Shown: piece by piece, positions 23,781 through 35,000 of the stretch | How the letters are laid out: each line of letters opens with the position of its first letter | Numbering within the stretch: the stretch's first letter is position 1 | NCBI GenBank assembly: GCA_017163975.1 | Contig: JAFFSR010000220.1 | Location: 16,386,001-16,450,000 of the forward strand | Length of the DNA: 64,000 bases | Direction of reading: 5' to 3' | From: Anastatus disparis | Lineage: Eukaryota > Arthropoda > Insecta > Hymenoptera > Eupelmidae | The notes under the pieces: generated by a model | Databases searched by the model: none | The model's input: the letters and a program-made list of their open reading frames with translations, nothing else | Told to the model about the DNA's origin: nothing | Program-made: the position numbers and the translations under genes

Positions 23781-24484
23781 CAGTCGACGATCTGAGTCCC
23801 GCCGCCTTCTCCTCCAACGACTCACTCATGCGTTACCCCCACTAGCTAAGTAAAAGAGTTTCCAAACATTCTGAGTCCCGCCGCTGCTCCATACGACTTT
23901 TTAACTTGTGAAAATGGGTTTATTATAGTTTATTTTTTTTGTTTAGAATACAATAAATGTTTATTGAAATAAAAGGTAACAAAAAATAATATTATATTGC
24001 ATAATTCTCATTTATATTTACTATAAAAAATATGAAAATTGAATTTTTTTATTTATAGGTAATATAAATTTAAAATTAAACAATATATTATTTATTGATG
24101 AACTAGGTACTCATTGTTATTATGAAAATAAAATAAAATAAGATTCATTTTATCTTTTATTTATAAAGAAGTCACATAAATTTTTAATTAAATAACATTT
24201 TATTGAATGATTAAATATATCTAGTATTTTTATATTTTTTTCAGTAAATATAAATGAGAATTATGCAATATTCTATTATTTTTGTTACTTTTTATTTTAA
24301 TAAACATTTATTGTACTCTACACAAAAAATTAAACTAATAAACCTATTTTTACTAGTTAAAAAATCGCATAGAGCAGCGGCGGGACTCAGAATGTGTGGA
24401 AACAAATTCTTTTTGTCAGAGAGTGGGGGTAACGCCCGAGCGAGTCGATGGAGGAGAAGGCGGCGGGACTCAGATCGTCGACTG
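23781..24484. mobile_element. 704-bp MITE with long inverted repeats and TA flanks
   Basis: The ends CAGTCGACGATCTGAGTCCC and GGGACTCAGATCGTCGACTG are perfect reverse complements and are bounded by TA on both sides. Arms extend about 235 bp inward (23781 to about 24015 and about 24250 to 24484). The outer parts are GC-rich (GCCGCCTTCTCC, CCGCCGCTGCTC) and the inner parts AT-rich. No transposase. The 96-codon frame at 24254-24544 runs through the right arm and is not a gene. Confidence 0.85.
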
Positions 24485-24486
24485 TA

Positions 24487-26339
24487 TTATCAATATTTGG
24501 TATTAGTGGATCCTAAACAATTACCATATAGCTATAAATTATAAAGCAAATGTATAGTGTTAAAATTGATTGATTATATTTGTTATTGATAATTTTAAAA
24601 TTTATGATAACATGTAATGATCTTGAAAATATTGTTTGTATTTAATAATAAAAATTTTATTTTAATTTTTACTTATTTTTTATTAGTCGTGAAAAAACTT
24701 TATTAACAAAAGTTATTTTTCAATGATTTTTTTATCATTAAAAATCCAAAAAATAATTTATATAACATGTATGTGAAGTATCACTTCATGTATGAATTCT
24801 ATTCTACAATTCATCAGTAAAGATATTTATTAATACTTTAATATTTTTCAAATAAAATAAGATTCATTGAAATAAACTTACTTAAAATTTTTGTTATATT
24901 AAGTAATAATCAATGTAATTATATTCTAACAGCTTTTTACAAGCTACTAAACTTGTATAAAAATGTTGCAAAAACCATAAACTTTTATAAAAATTTATAT
25001 AAAACTTTTGTAGACACATGGATATTTATTTATTTTATAATAATAATATAAAAATGACGATATTAGAAGAGAATGAGAAATAATCTAGACTACTAGATTA
25101 CCTTACTCGATAATCAAAATACACACAATAATGTCATAAATAAATACAATATTGTCAACAATATCCTTCAGTCAGAATCATAAAATAATTATAATTATAA
25201 ATTGCACAAAAAACTTTTTTTTAAGTACTTTTTGGTGGTAAGCCTTTTATTAAAAATCACTCTCAACTAATTTCAGTGATTGTGAACTTCTTATAAATGA
25301 TAGCAACAAAATTCATAATCAATTTTTAAAACTTGAGGTTTGTTAAAAATTGAGGTCTTTTTGGAGCAAATTATCACAGTAGAGAAACAGGGAATATTAA
25401 TATCAGTTTTTATAGATATAGGTCCGTGATATACATGTTAATGAGTCGAATACTTTTTGATTTTTTATAATCTATCAAGTAAGAATTTGAGATTAAATTG
25501 GTACGTATTCAAAACAAGTAGTTTTGAAAAAACGCGTTGTATACAATAAATTTCATTGTAAATATATATTGAATTATTTAATCAAACATTCAATGTTCTT
25601 AACCAAATGTTAACGTAGCAAATCTTTTTGATACGATAGAAATTTAACTGTCTTAAGTACTCTTCCAGTTAATAACTGCATTGGTTTTTAAAATAACTGT
25701 CATACAAATAATGCACTGTAGATAATAGTAGATAAGTACTATTTATTAAGTTTAAATTAACACAATGATCAAAGAAATTCTATTATTCAAATGATGGATA
25801 AATAAATTAACATGAACAAATAAACAATACTTATTTTGTATCGTTTATAATGCAAAAATTTTAGTTTAACTCTTTCGAAAAAAGTACAATTACTAATTGA
25901 AAAAGAACTTAAAACGATTGTATTTCTAACAAGGAGGTTCGCGAATTGACATTTTGTCAAGAATTTTCAACTAAAAGATTCAAACAATATATTATCTTTG
26001 ACTGTACGATACCCATTAAAAAATTAAACTATGAAATATATTATGTAGTGTTAGTAACACTCTATTGTATTGAAAATAATAATTTACAATACAATAACAA
26101 TAAGTTATATTGCTCCTGTAAATAAAGTTCTTTTTTTTATCTTTTTAATTAAATTAATTATTTAAATGTGTCAAAGAGTCGTTGTAATTTAAAATTGAAG
26201 TAGTAATAATTGTATTTTTTCCTTATAACAGATAATAAATAATTACGTTTCAGTAGATACTAAGAAATGGGTCTATTATATTCCGTTAATGTTAATGTTG
26301 AATATCAGTCTTGAACTTACCGTCATTTAAAATTTTTCG
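24487..26339. other. AT-rich gap between the two peptide genes
   Basis: No coding exon, long palindrome or structured RNA recognised. The immediate upstream part must contain the promoter of the 26340 gene, but no motif can be assigned. Confidence 0.5.
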
Positions 26340-26556
26340 ATGTCAAAAACATTTTTGTTTTTTTTTCTTCTGGCCTACGCAAGTAGGTTCGTTTGGTCAG
26401 CTGATGTTAGCACTAATAGTACAAATAGTAATAATAATAGCGCAAATAGCACCAACAGTACTAGCAATACTAATTGCACGCTATCGAGTAAGTTTTTGAA
26501 TTTTTATTAATATTTTTCTTATATTACGTAAGTACATTTAAATAATACAGTTATTG

Positions 26557-26620
<64 letters not shown>

Positions 26621-27025
26621 ACACATATACACATATTCGTAAACACACAACCTTTATAATTGTTTTTGACTTTTTTAAAATAGTATACTTCAGGTCCTAT
26701 TGTCTTAAATAGAAAATATATATCTTAGAAGTATGAAACTAAATATACACATAAAGTTTCAGGTACAGAAGTTGCTTGGCGGGATGGAGATGCAACCCAT
26801 AGTATTTTGTCTTTAATATCACTATTACCATATATCATAATAAGAATCATGGAGTATCGTGAATTTAGATTTTTACTTACTACTATTTTAAACAATTTAA
26901 TGAATACAATGATTAGATCCGTGATCGGAGATATAATAGATTATGGAAACTGTGCCAAATCAAACATGGATATATCAGTTTCTTCAATGTTAAGCTTTTT
27001 CATAAATTTATTGAAACAATTGTAA
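26340..27025 (+). CDS. Small secreted peptide, Asn/Ser/Thr-rich spacer
   Basis: Two exons, 26340-26487 and 26763-27025, with a phase-1 intron (donor CGA|GTAAGT, acceptor TTTCAG|GT) give about 136 residues. ATG at 26340 opens a signal peptide (SKTFLFFFLLAYASRFVWSA) that shares SK-x-FL and SAD with the 23134 gene. The spacer is almost only Asn, Ser and Thr and holds several N-glycosylation sequons (NST, NNS, NCT). Exon 2 contributes hydrophobic segments (SILSLISLLPYIIIRIMEY, FLLTTILNNLMN, SVSSMLSFFINLL) and one Cys (NCAK), which could pair with the NCT Cys of exon 1. The intron holds a (CA)n tract. A poly(A) signal AATAAA is at 27154. The product is probably extracellular. The layout suggests the same gene family as 23134, although the mature region is far less basic. 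Function unknown. Confidence 0.6.
26559..26618. repeat. (CA)30 microsatellite
   Basis: Uninterrupted AC run of 60 bp in the intron of the second small peptide gene. Confidence 0.97.
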
Positions 27026-27361
27026 CGTTTACATAATATTATATTAATTTTAAAAACTCAACTTTTATATTGTAACGTACTAAAATATAAAAAGTAGTAA
27101 CAATGCAACATAAATAATTTCATGATAAATTAAAATTTTTATATTTTATTGTAAATAAAAGAAATATATTATTTGTGTTATATTTAAACCCAAATCATTT
27201 ACAATCTAATGTATAAAAATAAAAAATTCAGAAATTTCACCTATTTTCAGGTATGTTAAGCTTCTAGTTATAGCCTATAGGCCTCGTTACGCTCGGACGA
27301 TAACCGTACGATGCATAAATGGACTGCTAATGTCACTGATAGGCGTCACAGCGGATTTATG

Positions 27362-27500
27362 CTGGTCAGTGCTATAAAAAATCGTATGGTACTCGTGGCA
27401 TAAATGGTCTATCGCACGACGTGAATTATCACCCTCGTTGCGCTCGGGCGCTAATACACGTCGTGCCATAATAGGCCATTTATGCTACTAGTATCATAAT
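27362..27500. repeat. Short hairpin, dispersed family
   Basis: It begins GTGCTATAAAAAATCGTATG. The arms TCGTGGCATAAATGGTCTAT / ATAGGCCATTTATGCTACTA and CACGACGTG / CACGTCGTG flank a loop with CACCCTCGTTGCGCTCGGGCG. It ends AGTATCATAATGTACTATTA. A related GC-rich core, GCCTCGTTACGCTCGGACG, occurs just upstream at 27282-27300. The 60-codon minus frame here is a by-product of the GC-rich palindrome. Confidence 0.7.
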
Positions 27501-30500
27501 GTACTATTACATATAATAAGAAAAAAAAATTTTTGAGAAAATTTAGTAATGTATTTTTTTAATTTCACAGTTTATTTTTATAAATGTCAATAAAAAATAT
27601 AATTTCGTTGTTGGTCAGTCAGATTATACCTTAGCGCTCCTCAAATTACTTGGTAATTCATGACTTTGCAAATTTTTGAATAATTTATGACTCATTATAT
27701 TTAATTATAAACAATATATAAATAATGAGGATATTATATATATAAAAATAAGTTATTTATGATCTCAAAGTATTTTTACTTGATATTACTTTCTTTTACT
27801 ATAAAAGCATCTCTTACTATGAGAGTATCTTTTACTATGATACTCTAACCGTGAACAAATAGTGAAAGAGCGTAATTATTTGAAGAAGACATGGGCTCAA
27901 CACACTATAATTGAAAAAAATAGAATATTTAAAAAATTAATTTAAAAAAAATAACGAAAAGTAGCATATTTTGACTTACACCAAAAGTTAGTTTTTTTAT
28001 GTATAAAACCATTAAAATTTGAAGAAAAACAGTATAATAAATAAAAAAAAATTAAATTTTTAGCTAAACCAAAATTTTTCCTGATTGATAAAAATTATTA
28101 TTTCATTTTTAAAAATCTAGTGAAATCAATAAGATAACGATTGTCCATTATACTGAAGGTACTTTTATTTTTTTTTCATTTTTAATACAATATTTCTACA
28201 TATCGACGTAATTCATTCTTCATTGCTAAAAATGTTCATTCGTCTATTGTTATTCGTCAATATCGTTTTTTTTTTCATTATATACGAACGTCAAAAGAAT
28301 GCAAACTATTTTTTTTTCTTTTTTTTGGAACTGTAAATTCTTGGGCAAAAACATTCGCTGGTTTTCATATTTATTTTTTTTTTTGTTCTTGTAAATATCA
28401 CAATGGTGTCTAGTCTACATAATCTTGACTACATGTAATTTATGATACAAACATTTTTTTTCTCTGTCATTGACGCTTATGTAATCTGTGCATGTTTTTT
28501 TTTATAACAATCGTTCATCAATTATCATAGTACATTGAAAATACAATTTCTTAGTCTAATAAAAGCGTTTTTTTTTTATTTTTATGATAAAAATAAACTT
28601 TAATGATAAATAAAATTTTGTTTCATCGATAAAATTACTTGATATTATTTACTTTTTAAATCTGTATCTTTTTCTTTTTTTATAGCACATCTAAATTGTA
28701 ATCTAAAATGATGAATGTCTCTTAATCAATAAAAAATATTCATGATGATTTTTACATTAATTGTATGAATTATATATAATTGAAAATTTTATAAATATTT
28801 TTTTTTCATACATATAAATATGCAGTTAGTACACTAATTTTATTCATCTATAAGTTGATTATTTTATTCATATTTTATTAGATTATATAACGTATATGTA
28901 TAATTATGTTTGCATTATTATGTATACCTTTTTATTTATCATTTAGCGTTTTGGTTCCACTTATTACACTTATAATGTATAGATATTCAATGTTGGTATT
29001 GTGCTGTCGGCTAATATTTAAATATCTTGTAAAGATATCTTTATTTTATCAAGTTGAAAAATTTTATTTTTAATTTTCTTTTAATTTTGATTAAATTTAC
29101 TTAAATATAAAAGAGTCAAGCAACTAGGTATACTTTAAAATCTTTACAAGACGTATTTACTTAAGTTGCAGATAAATTGGAAGAAATTTTTTGAATATAT
29201 TATTGTTATTTTGTAGAAATATAATATATAATCCATTACACAATAAATATATAATTAAAATTATATAAAAATTAATTTATAAAAAATTTAGTTATATAAA
29301 TGATTATTAATATCAAATAATTGCATACCAATATTTCTTCAATAAATTACAAAAATTTAAATTAAAAAAATGTTCTACTCATTGTTTGTGGAGTATTTAA
29401 TTTTAAAGAAAATTAAATAATTAACAAATGATCAAAATTTTTGAAAGACAAACTTGTTTAAAAAATCATTGATAGAATTGAAACATGATAAATTATTTGA
29501 TATGAAATAAATTAGATTTCTTAGTGCAAAAAATGGATTTCTTATAAATTGCCTAAATATTTTATTAATTCTTTTTATTGCACATAAATTTATATTCTAT
29601 ATTAGTCATACAATGTTTTATAATTGCGCAAATAATAAAATTTAATTACTAATTAAAATAAATATAACATAAATAATAAACGCTTTATTTTTGCTGTTAT
29701 CTTATCTAAAAATTGGAGATTCGCACGCTTAAAACGCTTACAATAAAACTGCTGTCCAGCGTAATCTCGTTTTTTCATTTTTCTTTATTTTTTTGCTTAT
29801 GAATGGCCCGTGACGTGAACTTGTGTTTTTTTTATATACTTTACTCAAAATATTTAAGCTTTTTGAAAAAGTGCATAAACAAATTTGAATCCTTACATTA
29901 TTAAAATATCGAATTGCTGCGACGCATGCGGCTCTTTAAATTTTTTATTTGTTAAAACTTTTTTTTTCATTATCATCGAAAAAACGCTACTTGATTACTT
30001 AGTAAAATTACTCGCGATAAATGCGCACAAGACTAAAACGAGATTATTATAATTATTATTATTCTCTTTAAATATGAATTGCACCTTTGGAATTATTCGC
30101 AAATATTGGAAAACGTACGCGCGCTTTTATTACAATACGGGATTACTGAACTTTGGATATGTCAATTTCGAGAAAATTTCACTTTTGTAAATATAAATTC
30201 CACGAGATTTGATATGTAACTCTGAAGAATTTCACGAGTAAAATAAAAAGTAATAGAAATTGAACAGTAATAATTTAATTATTTTTCTTTTTTCAAATAA
30301 AATTAAAATTTTAAAAATTTTGTTAATAATTTAAAAGAATATGATAACAGATAAATATTATGAAGTTTTAAAATTATAGTATAAAATTTTTTAATCACAA
30401 ATTTTCAAAAATAATTTAATAATGATTACAAATTTCATTTTGGAAAGCAAATGCACTATCGTGTACATAGAAAATCTAAGTTACTTTTACTCTTATACGA

Positions 30501-32033
30501 GCTGCTTTGATTGCAAGTGTGCGTTTTTCGTGTCTAAATTGCAGGATACTATTTCATAATATATTTAATTTTCAATTCAAAAGAAAAAGTAATTTTACAC
30601 ATAAAGGCACATTCCCGAACGAGAGAAAGCACCGAATTTTTTTCAATTGAAAATTTTCTTTTTTTTTTCTTCTCACAATTCTGCGCTAAGTTACTTTACT
30701 TTTTTTTTAAGTTTAAAATAGTATTTCTAGTTGAATCTTATGTTTGGAATATATTTTCAATATACATTATTATCATCGAATGTTTTGAAAAAATTTGATT
30801 AATGTGTTGAGAATTCGATATAAAATGTAACCAGCGTTTTTTGATTACTTCTTGTGTCGAAAATAATTTTTTTATGTTGATCGACATAAATAAAATGAAT
30901 AAATAATTAAAAATGTTTTTAATGAAATTCATTCTTTCATCATAATACGTATTTGACTTTGATTATATTGTATATGCAAAATATACATCTTTTGTTTTCG
31001 ATGACGTTTATTAAAATTTAAATGTTATTTCAACGAATACTGCAAATTTGGATTTTGAAATAATATTGCTATATTAACAATGCAAACAATGCAATTGTAT
31101 TATTGTAAATTAATTATATTCAGTAAAAACAATTATTGTAATGTAAATAAACATGTTAATCAATCCTTCATTAAAAAGCTTAATAATTAATTTCAAATTA
31201 TGCATCGATAGATTAATTGAAATTCGGAGAAAATGTGATTTTTTTATATTATTGATTTAATTTTAGGTGGGTAAGAATTCCTACAAATTCAGTATATTTT
31301 TAAGTTTTTCCTTGTAAAAATTATTAATTATCTATTACTAACGTTTCTTTTCTTTTATTTAATGTCGAAATTCTTAATTTTATCAACAACTCTATCGTTA
31401 CTATAATGCAATGAGAAAAATTTCTATAGTAAAATTTTAAAGTAAAAATTTGCTTGTACAAAAAAGCTAGTCAACTTTATCTGAACCCGTATATCCTTAA
31501 TTCTTTTTCTTTTGCACGCTAACCTTCCTTCAAATTAGGCAATTCAATTAAAATTATAAAAATGGTGTTCTAGTTAACTAAACTTATCAACTTACTAATA
31601 TTTTTAACTTTAATGATTATCAAAGTTTTTACAATGATTATGTATGATATATTCCACTGTCATACTTAATAATTAAGATTTATTAAAATAATTATGTTTA
31701 AGAAAGTTGTTACATAAATTTTCATTGTTATCATTATAAAAAAACTGATTCCAGTAAATAAATTAATTGATTTTTATAGCATTTCTTGTTTTTCTAGTGT
31801 TTTCTGGCCTTCTCCATACACTGCATATTTTGATACATCATGAATTACATAAAAAAAACGCAATACTATTTCAAACCAACATCTCATCGACATTGGTTTC
31901 TCATTTTTTTCAATGTATTAAAAAAAATAGAATAATCATATTTTTCATCGCTCTTGTTAAAAACTAAATTAAATAAAAGCAACATCATTATCATGATTTC
32001 GAGTTTCTCTTGAGTGTTTTCTTATGATTTTTA
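27501..32033. other. AT-rich region without a recognised gene
   Basis: Contains many T homopolymers (28.1-28.6 kb) and no exon with a convincing splice context. The frame at 31767 begins with TTG and has no splice context. The segment next to 32034 is the 3' flank of the minus-strand VWC gene. Confidence 0.5.
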
Positions 32034-35000
32034 TTAAAAAGTTCCATCGCGCTCGAGTTCAAAAAGTTCAAGATCTCCACCACCTGGATTCTGAGGCCTT
32101 AAACCAACACAATCTTTTGGTGAACATTCAATACGTCCTTCAGATCCACAACTGCATTCTACACAATTGCCTGTCGAGTGTGGCAGTGCCTCGCCTACTT
32201 GATACGTTCTTCCTATGATAACAAAAAGTTTCGAAAAGTTAGTACATCGATTGATTATTTTTTATTTTTTAAATAAAAGAAAGAATATTTGAAATAAACT
32301 TTGATCAAAATTTTTCATTTATGTAACTTTATCCATATAAAAATTAAACATAAATAACCAATAAATAAAAGATTTTTCTTTCAAAAATCGATTATTGAGT
32401 ATATAACCGAGCGATAATTCATTCAGATCAAGGAGGAAAAATTTTTTTATATTAACTTCAATATTATTTATTTCTACTAATGAGGAGAGTGCATTGAATT
32501 CGGATCTTAAATTTTCTTTTAAATTTTGAGTATCTTACCCTGGTAGAAATGTGACCATAAAAAATGGTGTATCTAAAAATTTGAGGTTATTAGTAATAAT
32601 AATGCCAAAGAAATGGCCATAAAATGTTAAAAAAAGCCTTTCCATTTCTACTGGTCATAAAATAATAATACACAGCGTTTCAATTTCTACCAGGGTATCT
32701 CACATAAAATTATAAAATAAGCCACGTCCAGCCAATATTAAATTTTTGTAATGCCATTTAAAGTTCCCTCTGAATTTATGGCTTTTTCAAAAGATTTACT
32801 TCTGCTTTACAGTCGTACATTGAAATAATTATTATAAAAGATTTTTATAAGAAATATATTAAAGTTATGATTAAAACTTCTGAATTGAAAAAAAATTTGT
32901 TCAGAGAGCTCAAGTTAAAAAATTATGAAAGGATAAAAAATAAGGTAAAATTTAAACTGAAATGTAGCATTTATTTTCTAAGCACTTTTATAAACTATAT
33001 ATTTGCACTATTTGTTTTTCTTCACAACTTTTAAGCAACTTGAGCTTATTTGAACAACTTTTTTTCAATTGAAAGGTTTTAATCTCAACTTTAATATTTT
33101 CTTAGACGAAAGCTTATAAAATAATTAGTTTAAAAACTGTGCGACTATAAATCAGATAAAAGTCTTTTGAGCAAGTCTTAACATTCAGACAAAACTTCAT
33201 AATTTCGAAGATAATCGAGTGTTGAACAGAATGGATGCGACTTATTTTATAATTTTATGCAGAAAAAATATCCCAAAGTTAGAAAAGAAATATGAGATCC
33301 AACTGCAATACAATTTCATTGTAAGGTAAATATTAATTAAATACTCATTAAAAAATGGAATAATAAAAAATATGCAAATAATAGCATTAATTAAAAAGTT
33401 TGACTTTCAAGTTTACTCTTATCTAAGTATAAATGAAGCAAAAATCAAATTGCTTTCATTCAAATAATTAAATTTTTTCAATTGAATAAACTGAATTCAA
33501 CGAGCGAATATCGATTTCATTAATTACAGCGTTATAATTAAATATTGTTATAGTAGCGTTTGTTTTTGATATGATGTGCCATGTTTCTATTATTCTATGT
33601 TTAATTCAATAACAATTTCAAACAATTAAAATAAATACAGAAAGTATTCTTGAAATCTATAATAATTCAAATATTCTTATAAAATTCATCGCTTTATTTT
33701 AAAATTGAAAATAAACATTGAATTTCATATTATTCGCTGTTAAAATAAAAGATTAATAAAGAGTTCAAACATTCACGCTTCGGTAAATCCATTCAGTTAA
33801 ACATCAAAATACCGTATGAAATTGAAACACCAAAATCTATAGGTTTAAGAAAATGAATTTCAAATACACAACTAAATCCCTTACTATCGCGTGTCTGCAG
33901 ATGTCAGAGAATAACTGTACTTGATTAGCCATGCAAACGTTATTGAATTAACATATTCTATACGTACTTGTTGAACTTGTATTTAAAAATACGTTATTCA
34001 ATTTATAACTTAACAAGCTCTGAATTTGCAAAATAATAAAGGAAGTTTAGAATTTTTATAATTAATAGATTACGTTAGAATTTTAGGTCAATTTTATCGA
34101 TTTTGAATGTAGTCCAATGAATTTCAGTTAAATGGAGATGATATTGGGATTAATAGTAGAATGATGATTTATCTTAATAATGCTTTATGAAGCAAGGAAA
34201 GTTTTTTTATCAGTTTAAGCTCACGAAAAACTAGGTGAATTCATTCTATCGATCGATGTCAGAAAACCTCGAATTAGATCATTTATCTTGATTTGATACA
34301 AGCTTTCATTTTGTTATCATCATTTATTTCATTTTTTTCCATTTCTTTAAATATGAATTTATAAAATAAATATTTACATTTCTTTATCATTCTATAATTC
34401 AGTGCAATTTTGCGCTACTAAAATTAAATATCTGGATATTAATATTCTTCTATTAAAGCAAATATTTTTGTATTATTTTTAGTTAAAAATAATTTCATGA
34501 ATATTCATCTTTAAAATATTTTTTCTAAATACATTAAAAACATATAAATGTTATTAACAAAAGAAATAAAATTGAAAATGATATTATATACTGCTAAAAT
34601 TTTATGTAGAAGACTTTGATGTATTTTGAATTTTTGTAAATTCATTGTCTGATCAAATCATGCTGTTTACTACTTAATTTTGAAAGTGTTTCTAATGATC
34701 AATATAAACATGTTATAATCAAAAAATTATTCGTCTATTCATACATTGAGATGTTCTTGGAATTGTATTACTAATTATATTTCAGAATTTACGATTGGAA
34801 GATTTAAGAATAAAATGCGTGAATTGAATTATCGCTTTGCGTAACCAAGCTCGTTTGTTCTATGCTTACTATTATATACTATTTGTTAACATTATTTTGT
34901 ATTGTTACTGCGTTAAAGAGCTTTTAATGCTTGTATATATTGTTTTGAATAAATAAATTAAATTGAAGAGTATTAAAATCTTTACATTTTTTAAATATTG

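Noticed and set aside
24254..24544. 96-codon plus frame with hydrophobic start
   Set aside because: It runs through the right arm of the 704-bp MITE; the Arg-rich end comes from the GC-rich terminal repeat.
31767..31967. 66-codon hydrophobic plus frame
   Set aside because: Begins with TTG, not ATG, and has no convincing upstream exon or downstream donor.
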